Of a stretch of DNA of 64,000 nt, positions 1 to 10,644 are shown one piece after another. Numbering within the stretch: position 1 is the first letter of the stretch; the number at the start of each line of letters is the position of its first letter. Below the pieces are notes generated by a model. The model saw only the letters and a list, made by a program, of their open reading frames with translations, was not told where the DNA came from and made no database searches. A program made the position numbers and the translations under genes. The stretch comes from Climacium dendroides (Eukaryota > Streptophyta > Bryopsida > Hypnales > Climaciaceae), in assembly GCA_950106755.1 (NCBI GenBank), contig OX467091.1, positions 22,213,538 to 22,277,537 of the forward strand, read 5' to 3'.

Positions 1-95
1 AAAGAAATAAGATGTAGAAAAGGTGATGGGAAGTAGACATCTACCAATAAAGAGGTTTCATGTAGATTAGGGGAATCACTCTAGCTAAGATAGAA
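1..95 (+). pseudogene. 3' tail of a dead TKL-kinase copy (K1)
   Basis: These first bases align with the C-terminal end and stop region of the kinase copies at 22,065-22,165 and 33,895-33,985: an AGAAAAGGTGATGGGAA-like core, then a short divergent tail ending in a GGGAATCACT-like stretch. The body of the gene lies outside the window. The reading frame is broken (TAG soon after the core), so this is a relic. It is followed at 446 by the same dispersed repeat that follows the dead copy at 33.9 kb, which supports a duplicated block. Confidence 0.6.
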
Positions 96-445
96 CTACC
101 CATTACCACACAAATTTTCTATCTAGGTACTTTGGAGAAGCTATTTGTCAACTCCCATATTTGTCTAAGATTGAAAAATTTGAAAGAAGTCAATTGCAAA
201 AAGAATTAAGATATTTCAACAAAAAGTAAATTTTTATTTTACTTTTCAAAAGCTGAAATGTTAAAGCTTAGGCTAATGTGTCTGCTCTCTAAGTGCATTG
301 CCATCATGATAAAGGGTTGTAAAGATTGTGGTAATAGATGGGTCATTATTGCAATTGGAAAGATCCAATAAGTAGGTGTTTGTCTTGGCTTTTGTGGATT
401 TTTGATGTGCAAGAAAATTTGGTATAATTGGAAAGTTCATTAAAT
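96..445. other. AT-rich spacer, no gene seen
   Basis: Diverged 3' flank of kinase copy K1. No codon-biased open frame and no recognisable protein. The stretch 360-430 (GTGTTTGTCTTGG and GTGCAAGAAAATTTGGTA) recurs at 1,440-1,490, so part of it belongs to the R1 repeat. Confidence 0.5.
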
Positions 446-1170
446 TAGATTGTTTGTTTTGTTTGTTACATTGAGATCCCCTGAACTGTGTGTCCCTCAC
501 TTGTGTGCATGGTACCATTGGAAAGTCCTCAACAAAGAGAGATGCACGGGCTTTGTTTCATGACATTTGGGCTCATGGTTGAGAAGATATTAAATTTCAA
601 AGTTTTTATGGATTAGAAAATTATTTCTACTTTTATTTTGACTATGGCAACACATGATACACTAGTTTGTCTTTAGATATCCATACCTCAAATGAGGCTA
701 TTTGTTTTTTTGTTACAGTAAGATTTCTTCATCACAAAGTTTACACCCTATGGTTTGTCAACAATTATCATGTGGTTATTGTTGTTTCATGAGTTCGCAT
801 GTTAATTACAGTTTATTGCATCATTACAATGCATTACTTCACATCATTATGATGCAATTACAAGTAATGCATTGTAATAATGCAATAACGATGCAAAGTA
901 ATGCATTGTAATGATGTGATAAATTGTAATTAACGTGTAAATTCATGAAACAATGATAATCACATGATAACTATTGACAAACCATAGGGTATAAACTTTG
1001 TGATGTTGAATCGTGTGTCCCCCTTGTTGTATTCTTGGTACAAGTGGAAAGCATTCTGTAAAGAAGACCCATGTATATGTTGGGTAGTCAAGGGCACATT
1101 TAAATAATCCCATTGTCTTCAATCTTTGCCCACTTCTTGTGATCCATTTTTTTTTCATTTTTTATGTAGT
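446..1170 (+). repeat. Two units of dispersed repeat R1, the second split by a MITE
   Basis: A unit of roughly 240-280 bp begins near a TTACATTGAGATC-like stretch, continues through CTTGGTACCATTGGAAAG and GGGCTTTGTTTCATG, and ends near TTTCAAAGTTTTTATG. One unit occupies 446-700. A second starts at 701 and is interrupted at 730-1005 by a foldback element. Related units lie at 2,075-2,545, 18,405-18,560 (minus), 34,470-34,905 and 56,205-56,345 (minus). No conserved reading frame runs through the units, so this is best called a non-coding, partly tandem repeat. Confidence 0.7.
730..1005. mobile_element. 276-bp foldback MITE
   Basis: The two halves are near-perfect inverted copies: CATCACAAAGTTTACACC at the left end faces a right end closing with CTTTGTGATG, and pairing continues for about 130 bp each side down to a short centre near 860-870. 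The flanks are TT on both sides, and the uninterrupted repeat elsewhere (for example around 2,351) reads straight through this point, so the boundaries are well supported. It has no coding capacity. The 2-bp duplication is too short to assign a superfamily. Confidence 0.8.
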
Positions 1171-1574
1171 GCCAAATTGGTGACATAAAATGTTATAGTG
1201 GTATTCCAAATTTCAACATTCATCCACACATTGGATAAAAAATATCACATTAGCATATATCACATATCTATAAATCTGTTTTCATCCACAATCTAAAAAG
1301 TTCATCCAAGATTTCTTTTTAATTTAAAGTTTTCTAATGAAAAACTTCATGATTTTTTTGTCATTTTCTAGCCGAATTCTTTTTTTAGGTGCAATCTGGT
1401 ACTATAAAGTAAAAAAAAAGCCCTCATGTGGTGTTCTCATGTTTGTCTTGGTTGCTTGGGTTCTTACATGTGCAAGAAAATTTGGTACTGGAAAGTGTTG
1501 TTGGGAATTTGCTCATGTATTTGGGTAGAGAGTTTGTTGGACTTGCTTGTTACTAGTATGTAAGTCAAGGATGC
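1171..1574. other. AT-rich spacer with R1-like fragments
   Basis: Contains a diverged R1 fragment around 1,393-1,530 (GTGCAAGAAAATTTGGTAC). No gene is recognised. The open frame here is short and overlaps repeat sequence. Confidence 0.4.
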
Positions 1575-1905
1575 AACATTTGGTCGTAGTTTCATAGGTT
1601 TCTGTGGCCAAAAATATTTTTACACTATTTTTCAAGGAAAGAAAAATAGATGTGGAACCTAACATGAGTGATTTTGTATTTTTCTAAGCATTTTTGAATT
1701 ACTTATAAATTTTCAAAGATTTGGGGCATAGGCACCTATTTGTGACTATAGGTCTCTCAAGATTTGTCCCCCTGCAACTTGTAATGAGATGTGCAAAAAT
1801 CAAAGACAATAATTGGCTCTTGCAATAGAAAAATAATTTTTTCTAAATTCATTGAATTGCTAAAGTGGTCCATGTAAGGATCACCTCATGTTTGTTCTCC
1901 TGCTA
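1575..1905 (+). mobile_element. MITE-like element, AGGTAGTATGG family (decayed)
   Basis: Internal sequence (AAGAAAAATAGATG, TTGAATTACTTATAAATTTTC, GGCACCTATTTGTGAC, CAATAATTGGCTCTTG) matches the well-bounded nested element at 31,802-32,121 and copies near 6,600-6,905, 28,140-28,430 (minus) and 59,965-60,295 (minus). The termini here are decayed. Non-coding. Confidence 0.55.
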
Positions 1906-1954
1906 ATAATAAGGGGATTTGAAGGAGAAGGGTGCTTTTAGAGCCTCCTAGCTT

Positions 1955-2620
1955 ACATTGCGATGTACTCTTTGAACAATACTTCAATCTTCTTCTATAC
2001 TTTATTCTAGTGTATCCATGTCATACTGCAAATATAACACATATATTTTAAATCCTACCAATCCATATCTTAAATTAGGCTATATTTTTGTTTTTTTGTT
2101 ATGGTGAGATCTTCAAAACTGTGTGTCCTTTAGTTGTGTTCTTGGTACTATTGAAAAGTGCTTTGTAAAGGGGTACATGGACTTTGTTTCATGGCATTTT
2201 TACTCTTGACAAAAAAGATGTTGAATTACAATTTAGAAAATTTTATGAATTAAAAGTTATTTTTATTTTTATATTATAACAATGGCACAAGGCATAGTAG
2301 TCTTATAACTTAAATCAAGTTGTTTGCTTTATTTTGTTTATTTGTTATGGCAAGATCTCTTGAACCATGCATCCCTTGATTGCATTCTTGGTACCATTGA
2401 AAAGCTCTATGCAAGGAAAGGTGCATGGGCTTTGTCAAGGGCTTTGTTTCACAGTATTCTGACTCACGGAAGAAAAGATATTGAATTTCAAAGTTTTTAT
2501 CAGTAAAAAATTAGAGAATTACCTTTTAATTTTATTATAGTGTGGCATTCATTGACGTTGAATGTTATGAGAATCAAGCAAATCAATTCCTTAAAGTGAA
2601 GGTAAATCATGAAGCTAACT
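1955..2620 (+). repeat. R3 repeat split by two R1 units
   Basis: 1,955-2,040 and 2,540-2,620 match the two ends of a repeat seen whole at 36,695-36,900 (ATGTACTCTTTGAACA..., CATGTCATACTGC..., GGCATTCATT..., AATTCCTTAAAG). Between them lie two R1 units (2,075-2,310 and 2,311-2,545). This is repeat-in-repeat structure with no gene. Confidence 0.55.
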
Positions 2621-2866
2621 TATACTGCCACCATTGGAATATGTTCCCATTCCATTCTAATTTGTAAGTTAGCTCAAGCCTATAAAGCCATGCAATCTAC
2701 AAATGATGGATACATTACGGATCAACTCAAAACTAAAATAAAATAATCTATTGTGGTCAAAATTAGGAGTTCGCTAACTAATACTACCTCCATTGGAACA
2801 TGTTAATTTTCTTCCCACATAAAGATAAGTGTGAGAAACAACTAGAACAATCAAAATCATGTTTTT

Positions 2867-3241
2867 TTGACAAAGTATGACTTTGTAATGAATTTTGGAA
2901 GTATTTAGCCCATCATAGCCCCAAAGAATCTTTAGACTATCCCAAAACCAACAAAATTTGTATCCATAATGCTCAATTTCATGCTCAATTTCACGCTCAA
3001 TTTACACATGTTAAGAAGTCACAATAATTTCTAATTTGAAAGATCTCAGAAAATCACTTTCTTCAATGAAATTATACTGACATAAAGCTAGAAGTTCCTA
3101 ATGAGATCACTAATCAAGTCATTGCTGTCAAGTAAGACATTGATTGTCGCCCAAATCTCATTTATTAGAAAACCCCCATAATCAGGTCATTCCCTTGGTG
3201 TTCATTATAGGATCTTCTCACTACAATGGGTTGTTCTACCT
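2867..3241 (-). mobile_element. MITE of the AGCCCATTGTGG family, reverse and truncated
   Basis: Reverse-orientation relative of the complete elements at 36,229-36,689 and 60,469-60,897. It shares the internal order (GACAAAGTATGA, ACCAACAAAAT, TAATGCTCA, CTAATGAGATCAC, GTAAGACATTGATTGT) and ends TTCTACCT followed by TA. The opposite terminus is missing. Non-coding. Confidence 0.6.
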
Positions 3242-5050
3242 TACCATAGTCTTGAGCCTAAGGTTAGAGGGTGCAGGCATAACAAAGTTTAAATAAGACA
3301 TTGCTATAGATATTCTATAAATCCAAAGATAGTAGTTATAAGCCCAAAGTTCAAATTGTAATCTAATAGTCAATTGAAGGAACTTCAAAACATATTTTTA
3401 AAAACCAAACACCTAAACACAAGATGGTATTTTAAAAACTTGTATGTGACTAATATAAAATTTATGAAGACATATATGCAATACAATAGACATTCCTTGA
3501 TATAAATTTTATTTTAAATAGACAGAAAAATTATATACAATTTCAACAAATTTGTGTGTTATTCATTATTTCATACAAGGATGCATCTATTTCAATAGTC
3601 TAAATAACTAATAAACTTGAATATAGCCAGTTAGGATGATGTATAGATCCATCAATTCCACTCTACTAATTTTCAAGTACTTGTAATTGAAGAAGGTGGA
3701 CTAATGAGACTATCCTCCATGCAGTCCCCTTTTCCTTTTAAGACTTTGTAGGTTAGAGAAGAGACTAAGGTGACTCATCCCTTGAGATGGTAGTGAGTTA
3801 CCTCGGTCCCACACTAATTTTGTATCCCTAAAGATGTTTGTGCATAGAGAATTTAAAAAAACACAAACAAAAATAATATAAATTGAGATATTGAAGAATA
3901 CATGTGAACTAATAATTTGTAAAGAAATGACTTATGCTACATACATTATATATGGTACAAAGGAATATAGAATATCGTTAATTTTGTCTTGCAAGTCTTT
4001 TTTATAAACCCTATAAAGAAATATTTGTCTTTTGGGTGTAAAGATATTAGATGGAAATAAACTTTGTTATTATGATGGATTATTGTTTATATATGCCTAA
4101 AATTTAAAGAAATAGTTAAGACTATAATTTCACTATGCTATATCATTGGACAGAATACAAAGATGAATTTAGTTGTAATTGTCTTGGAGATCAATATTGT
4201 ACCAATGTTCTTTGAAGATGTTCTTTTAAGGCCATATTCATTACATTGAGACTTTTCACAGTCTCATTTTTATCTTCAACTTGAAGATAAACTTTTGAAC
4301 GTATTAATGATCCTTGAATTTTCTTTTAAAGAAATTCAACCATAGTGTCCTTTGGTTAATCCTTGAATGTTGACACAGACAAGCAAACGTCACATGGATG
4401 ACAAGAATGTTTGAATGTAGGACAAAAGTATAACTATTCATCCTTGGAATTGGGTTTGGAAAGGGAAGATCTCCTATAGTATTATGACTTCCAATAGGTA
4501 CTTTTGCTATTTTTTAATCCAATGATTCACACAATTATATAAAATGAAGATTTTTAGGGTTACCCCTTGACGTTCAAGGATTAACTTGTTCAAGTACATT
4601 GTTTCAAACTTTATAAATGAATATCCTTGTAGATTGGAAGTTAAATATGCCAAAACTTAGAATTGTAAGCTTTTGTAGCCCTTCCAAAAGTTGAAGTCTT
4701 GCCTTTCAACATTATTCAAAAAAACATCTATGTCCTATAACTTGTGCAATTTGTTAATATGTTGGAAAATGGATTGAAAACATATGTAAAAATTTATAAC
4801 CCAAGAAATTTTCATCTTCATCTTAAGAAATTTATAAAATACAAGTAAGTATTGAATAAAAAAAAAAACTAATTTGTAAAGAGCTTCTACAAGAAAATAA
4901 CAATTCTTAATCCCAATGATGACAATGTCCTAGTAAACTATTAACACATTTTAATTTTAATTTTCAAATTTTCAAAATTGAGAACAAAAGATGACTTTCC
5001 ATGTTTTTTTTACCTTCATTATTTTTCTAATGCCTCTAAAATACTAATGA
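3242..5050. other. Gene-free AT-rich tract
   Basis: No open frame with coding character. Two repeat fragments are visible: 4,228-4,330 matches the insertion inside kinase copy K3 (see 21,394), and 4,380-4,545 (CATCCTTGGAATTG, GGGAAGATCT, GTGATTCACA-like) recurs at 50,280-50,410. The remainder is unassigned. Confidence 0.5.
4228..4330 (+). mobile_element. Partial copy of the 250-bp terminal-inverted-repeat element
   Basis: AAGGCCATATTCATTAC, TTGAGACTTTT, GTCTCATTTTTATC and GAAGATAAA occur in the same order as in the element inserted in kinase copy K3 at 21,394-21,643. Only the left half is recognisable. Confidence 0.6.
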
Positions 5051-5052
5051 AA

Positions 5053-5300
5053 TCAATAAATTCTACCTATCCAAAATCGATATGCCTTTGATGGTTTGGG
5101 AGGAGGATGGGAGGACTTTTGGAGCGCTGGGAGGAGAGAGGTCTGAGAAGCTTGGGTTGGTAGAGTGGATGACTTGGAAGAGGGAGACTTGGGTGAGAGC
5201 CAGGCTGGTAGGATAGGATGGGGCCGGGCCCTAAAGGGGCCACCTGCCAAGGTAGACCCACTGACAGTCCCCACTTTTTGCTCGAGGGGGGGAGCTTAAC
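5053..5300. other. GC-rich, purine-skewed tract
   Basis: An island of G-rich sequence (repeated GGGAGGA and GAGGG) in otherwise AT-rich DNA, ending in a run of G near 5,285. Read on the minus strand it gives a proline- and serine-rich frame from 5,274 to 5,053. That composition follows from the base skew, and I do not recognise a protein. Confidence 0.35.
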
Positions 5301-5311
5301 GTTCGGCGGTA

Positions 5312-5589
5312 AGGTAGGTGGCTCTTAAACCGATCTGGTACATTTTACTTTTGAAATGTACTAACTGCGTACATTTCAGAAGGGGGTCGGTTTTAGAAAC
5401 CACTGTTGTGTTTCAACTTCAAAAATTTGTAACTAATTCCACAAAGGTCCAAAAAATATGAAACGACTTGGATTAGATGCCTATTCCTCTTTTCTTCCTA
5501 CCGAAATTCACTGAAAATTGTTTTGAGATGTTTGGCTGTCCCCAAAATGCAATCAGCTCTTAAAGGGTCGGTTTAAGAGCCACCTACCT
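5312..5589. mobile_element. 278-bp MITE, AGGTAGGTGGCTC termini, TA target
   Basis: The left terminus AGGTAGGTGGCTCTTAAACC is matched by the inverted right terminus, with TA immediately outside both ends (5,310-5,311 and 5,590-5,591). The internal core (TAACTAATTCCACAAAG, AAATATGAAACGACTTG) recurs in the elements at 50,509, 52,139 and 62,380. Non-coding. Confidence 0.85.
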
Positions 5590-6599
5590 TACCCACCATG
5601 TGCAGCTGATGCCGCAGCATTTCCTTTGCTTTGCTTTTTCTGATCTCACCGGCTTTAAAATCTCCGGCCTGCGCTCAATTCTGTTTTGATACCATGCTAC
5701 AAGTCCACGATTCTAGCTGCCTTGGTTTCAACGTCCAAGTTCATAATCTGAAGCAGCGTGTACAGCAGTTTTCCGGCAGTTTTCGTGGGCATCCCTGCTT
5801 GCTTGTGTGAACTATTCAAGCCGCCAATGTACGGGGAGTACCGGCATTTAGTTACAAGCTAGCCGGTTGATTTTGAGAATTTCTGAATGGATTTCAAAAT
5901 CTTCGGAAAAAAACCAATCATTTAAGAGGAAAATCAGAGAATATTCTCTACTTTATATAGGTCTAGCCGAGAGAATGCTTCAAGCAAACGTTTGGTCTCA
6001 GAAAATGTAGGATTTTTGCCGGTTAAGCTAAAAATCTCCCCCGTACTGTGCAAGCCGCGTGCTCCTTCCCTTCTTCCCCATGTCCTTACAAGGTTAACCC
6101 TTACTCCATTTGAATTTTTTCCAAAATGGCTAAACTGGCTAAAATTGTAATTTTGGTGACATTGTGAGGATAGCATCCTAAAAGCTCAAAATACACCGAC
6201 TTTTAAACTTCCTCTTTTTGGTGTAAGCTCAAAGAACTGACACCAATTACACCTTCATGTTTGTCACTATTATTTCCGTTTGTCTTAAAAATTGCATATT
6301 ATTTTAAGCATTTTTATAATTACTATGATTTTTACAAAGAATTTTCTTTAAAAAATCATGTAAAATTCAATTTGATGTTTTTAAATATGGAAAAATAAAA
6401 ATAAAGTTTAGATATGCATTAATGCAAGTGAATAGATAATACCCAATTTTTGAATTGTGCGTTCTAATGTAGAAATCTAATAATAAAGTTTGACCAAGCC
6501 CTGACATGAATTGTCTCGAGTAAGGCAAAAAAAATGCAAAACAGCTGAAAATGAATTTGGACGTTCCCACTTGAAGGATTAGCACTCTAGGGTAAGAGG
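5590..6599. other. Spacer with a short GC-richer, exon-like stretch
   Basis: 5,590-5,850 is GC-richer and exon-like in composition (GATGCCGCAGCATTTCC, TTTTCCGGCAG), but no frame longer than a few dozen codons can be assigned to a family. 5,850-6,599 is AT-rich and empty. Confidence 0.3.
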
Positions 6600-6905
6600 C
6601 TCAGAAACTGCTCATTTAAGGGCTGGTCTGCCATTTTCATGCGTTTCCTCATATGTGAATATTTTTAACTCATTTTTCAGTTAAAGAAAAATAGATGAGG
6701 AATCTAACCCAAGTCGTTTCATAATTTTTGGAGCATTTGTGAATTATTTATGAATTTTCCAAGGAAATCTGGCATAGGGACCTATTAATTGTGATTTGTA
6801 GGCCTTGTAAAACCACACATACTTAGTTTGGAAGAAAAATCAGGCTTTGTTGAAAAACTAGCATTGCAACATGTAAAAAGTAATAGAGATGGTTTCTAAA
6901 TGTGA
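6600..6905 (+). mobile_element. Decayed MITE-like element, AGGTAGTATGG family
   Basis: The internal blocks AGAAAAATAGATGAGG, AAGTCGTTTCATAATTTTTGG, ATTATTTATGAATTTTCC and CATAGGGACCTATT place it with the element at 31,802 and also share a core with the 5,312 family. Termini are decayed and there is no coding capacity. Confidence 0.5.
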
Positions 6906-7241
6906 CCATTTCTAAAACTGAAATGAATGTTTGAATCATACATTATTTCAAATTTTTTAATGCTTGTAAGAAGGTAGTTAGACTACCAATTCTTATTTTG
7001 AATAGTATTAATAGATACCTATCCACTTAGTTAAGAAAAAACCCATTGTGACTCTTAAACCATCCATTGAAGATGTATAAACCAAATCTAATCATCCTCT
7101 AATGTAATCAAAAGTCCATTTTCCCACAATCAAGGTTCCAATTCACAGCCATCTACAGGACAATTTGAAATGCCCCAATTGTTTTTGAATCTTCTCCTAT
7201 AGAAGTTCTTCCATTTGACTTAGGATAGGCTTCTATATGGA

Positions 7242-7343
7242 GTCGGGGGTCGGTGGAGCCTCCCAATCATCAGTCAAATGGGCGTTCCTGAAAAATGGGA
7301 CGCCCATTTAAGCGATGATTGGCAGGCTCCACTGGCCCCCGAC
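7242..7343. repeat. 102-bp perfect-ended hairpin
   Basis: Left arm 7,242-7,288 and right arm 7,297-7,343 are inverted copies of about 47 bases with few mismatches, separated by an 8-base loop. The arms begin GTCGGGGGTCGGTGGAGCC and end GGCCCCCGAC. It sits about 0.8 kb upstream of the transposase frame. It could be a small foldback MITE or part of the terminus of the hAT element. Confidence 0.8.
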
Positions 7344-7442
7344 CAATGTTTTTATTATTGGCGAAAAATTGCCAAAAACGAGCTAGAATTTTAGCCTACG
7401 AATTTAACAAGGGGAAAAATAAAAAATTTTGAAATTTTTTTC

Positions 7443-7473
7443 GCCTGACCCTAACAGGCAGGTAGGGTCAGGC
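7443..7473. repeat. 11-bp stem, 9-nt loop inverted repeat
   Basis: GCCTGACCCTA at 7,443-7,453 pairs perfectly with TAGGGTCAGGC at 7,463-7,473. It lies in the GC-rich leader before the transposase frame, next to a longer imperfect inverted repeat at about 7,524-7,595 (GGTAGGGTTTCGAGG... against ...CCTCCAAACCCTGCC). Clustered hairpins are typical of subterminal regions of DNA transposons. Confidence 0.6.
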
Positions 7474-7479
7474 TGCCGC

Positions 7480-8037
7480 ATCAGCCGCCCCGGCACCCAT
7501 CCAATCGCCGCCTGAGCTGTCAGGGTAGGGTTTCGAGGGTGCCAGCTTGGCGTCTTCTTCCTTGTTGAAGAAGCCAGGCACCTCCAAACCCTGCCTTAAT
7601 CGCCATTACGCTCTTGCTAATCTTGACTGTGGGTTTGGCGGGACTCGCCTGAATTGCTGTCGCGTTCTGATTGTGTACACCATTGCAGAGTTCTCGGGCA
7701 CTTAGGATTCGTGCTTGTGTGTTGTTTGGGTGTACAAGGTTGCAGCTTTTTACAGCTCCGAATTAATTGAGTTTGGTGAGGATTTGCTAATTGTGTTTGT
7801 TGCAGATGCAAAGTAGTAGCTGACGGTGGTTTAGGGGAGAGTTTAGGGTGTTCAGGGTTTTACATTGGATGGTTCTTTGCTAATTCGTGGAAGGGAGCGG
7901 AGTTTTGAATGCTGTTAACTTAAGAACGTGGTGGTGGATCAATCGGCTGAACTGAGATGAGTTTTCATCGTTCTGTGAAATTTTTTTGGACTTTGGCGCT
8001 TGCATTTTGTCTTTCATTGTACAATTGGTAGGGTGTT
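7480..8037 (+). promoter_or_regulatory. GC-rich leader of the transposase gene (possible 5' UTR or intron)
   Basis: Base composition rises sharply relative to the DNA on either side. A polypyrimidine-poor but plausible acceptor, TTGTTGCAG, ends near 7,805, so a leader intron is possible. No TATA box can be assigned with confidence. This stretch is inferred to be leader only from its position immediately before the ATG at 8,038. Confidence 0.3.
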
Positions 8038-10572
8038 ATGGCTCCCACTCAATCATTGCTGTCCAAATTCTTGTACGAGGGGAGGTTGCAATCCTCAGAG
8101 TCTCATGTCTCCAATTCCGTTGTGCAGGTTGTATCTCTCAGTGATGATTTGGGTGGAGCAGCAATTGCTGGTAGCGGTGCTGATCCGGTGTTTCTTGGCA
8201 CCAACGGACTCATTGACGAAGTGAAGGAGGGGGGTGGTCTTGGCGGAGTGAAGGAGGGATCTGTATTGGAGGGAGGCAGCGACGTCGTCGTTCTAGACTC
8301 CAAATTGGCTTCTTCTGCTCACGAGGTAGCTTGTGCTCGTCGCCTTGGGTATGAGCAGAATCGACAATGGCAGGACACTTAAGCCGCGCGATTGCCGTGG
8401 GCAGAGAGTGTGTTCGGCGAAGACGGCAAAATCAGGCAAATCCGCTGCAGAATTTGTTCAGATGTTGAGGGAAGAGATAAACTTCTAGTTCCCAAATTGG
8501 ACTCCTTGTACAAGCATTGTGGTAGACGCAAAGCTAAAACATCCTTCGGTAAAGTGCAAGCAGGGGAGCATTACTTTTTAAGTAACAATGTCCATGTCCG
8601 GAACGAGAAATTTTTTTTCGCTCGTTCGGGGAAAGCTGGGGATTCGGTGGTGCAGCAGGTGGTACAGGGTGGTGCTCGGGAGCGGAAACGGAAGGTGGTG
8701 CAATTCCGAGCGGTTTTGTGGCTCCTAATGCAGGGTCGATCGTTGCTACAATACGAAAAACTCCGAGAGCTCTTCGAGCTGCTGCAGGTCCCGGACTTAC
8801 CAAAGAAACACTGGAGTGTCCTTGTTGGTTGGGAGATGGCGGAGCATCTTTCTGTGGCACTCGCTGATCACACGAAGAAGGTGATCTCGAAGGCCCGTTT
8901 TTTTTCTCATAGCGCGGATGAGGTCAGTACTATTGACACTCAGTCTTGGCTTTCGATTCATATGTATGTTTGCATTGGGTTTAAAAGGGTTCCTATACTA
9001 TTGTCTTTGCATCGTCTTGAGGATGGGAGTGGCTCCGCTGCTTTGCGAGAGAGCATCCAAGGAATGGTTGTACACCATTTAGGGCTTGTAGAGAGTGAAA
9101 TTGCCAAACGCCTTGTATGTTTCGGGGCTGATGGCGTCTCAGTCTTCCAAGGTAGCAGGAACAGTGTTACTGTTCAATTGAGGGACCATGTGGCTCCATT
9201 TATGTTCTGGATTCACTGTATGGCCCATCGGACCAACCTTGCAATAGAACCACTCTCGAATTTGCTTATTGTGGCAAAGATAGAGGCTTTGTGTCAAGCC
9301 ATGTTCTCTTATTTTAGCCACAGTCCCAAACGTCACTTACAATTCCAAAAACTTACCAAGTTAGTGGATATAGAAGGTCGCCATATGCTTCAGAATGTGA
9401 AAACCCGGTGGTTGTCACTCCTTGACCCTCTCAAGAGGTTTATGGGAGAGTATAAGGCCCTCGTGGCCACAATGTGTGAGGATTCAGCAGTGAAGGAGCT
9501 TCAGTTCACTACTAAACAAGCGGCAGCAAAGGAGACAGCACGCCACAATTACGAATTGTTGTGTGACATCGGTATCCTTTTGGCCTTGCCTTGCCTCATG
9601 CCTTTGTTGGATTCTGTGAATTCTCTCATGAAATTTGCACAATCTAACCATGTCTTCGTGAGTGATTACATTGCAGCTGTTAAGATCTGCCAAAGTGAAC
9701 TGTACATGATGTACAGTGATCCGGAGACGGCCTGGCAAAAACAACACTTCAAAATGTTTCACGACATTTTGAATGATCAAACCTATTCTATCAGCCAAGA
9801 ATGGGTGACTGACTTGAATACTGGGGTGGAGATGCTTTCCTTCCGCATTGCAGGTCACAGCCATGCTGCACACTCCATCTGCCTAGTGAGTGGGAAGAAA
9901 CTTCTCGTGACAAGGGAGGACTTAGCTTCGGTGGTCTCTTCAGTGAAGGGACAGTGCCGTGATGCGGCTAAGATGCTCGTTCTTGAGCTTGATGTTCGCT
10001 TTCCGGAAGTGGAGTTGATGAATTCCCTCGGCATAGTATTTCCTCAATATTGGATCCAGCCGAACTGCGATGACCTTTTCTCACTCCATGTGAAGACTTT
10101 GCGCTCCCATTTCGGAGTTGTCCGCTTTGTAAATTTCGGTACTGTTGATGCTCCTGATTGCCGGCAGGTGGACCCTCTCATGGATGGCCGCCTACTTATG
10201 TTGCAGATGTCTCTCTTTAAGCTCACGATGAAGTCCCATGCTCATGCAGCTATGGAGGAACCCAAGGACGAGAATCCCTTGACCAAAGTGTGGGTCCGTG
10301 TAGGCCAAAATGCATTGATGTTGAGCCGTTTATCAGAGTATATAAAGATTGCTGAAATTGTTGTAGCAACAGTTCTTGGTAGTGTGGAGGACGAGAGAAC
10401 TTTTTCCACCTTGAGCTTCATGAAGTCCAAATTGAGGAACCGTCTTGGAGGACATGTGGACATTTGCGTGAAGCTTTTTTCTCAAAGCTTTTTCACTTTG
10501 GAAACATTTCCAGTCACCAAGGCCATTTCTTCCTTGCGGGAAGAGAGAATACAGAGGGGAGTAGACATGTGA
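8038..10572 (+). pseudogene. hAT-superfamily transposase with one in-frame stop
   Basis: A single frame runs from ATG 8,038 to TGA 10,572 (845 codons) and is broken only by TAA at 8,380-8,382; the codons after it (Ala-Ala-Arg-Leu-Pro-Trp-Ala-Glu) continue in the same frame. Just after the break is a C-x2-C ... H zinc-finger-like segment (IRCRICSDVEG ... LDSLYKHC). The middle carries an Asp-containing DUF4371-like core (CFGADGVSVFQG, then FWIHCMAHRTNLAIEPLS). The C-terminus has the hAT dimerisation signature ERTFSTLSFMKSKLRNRL. Codon use is GC-richer than the surroundings. The family cuts and pastes DNA using a DDE/RNase-H-like fold. Alternatives are a recently inactivated transposase or a domesticated relative. 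No frameshift was seen. The N-terminal 114 residues upstream of the stop are low in recognisable motifs. Confidence 0.85.
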
Positions 10573-10644
10573 ATGTCTGTTTCCATTAATGCGGCAAGTT
10601 TTGGTTTTCAAGTTCTTCCATAACTTGTACTAATTGGATTGGGG

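Noticed and set aside
5053..5274. Proline-rich minus-strand protein
   Set aside because: Composition follows from a G-rich plus strand; no domain, no start context, no conservation visible.
8392..8394. Independent start of the transposase at TTG 8,392
   Set aside because: It is simply the first usable codon after the in-frame TAA; the frame is continuous from ATG 8,038.
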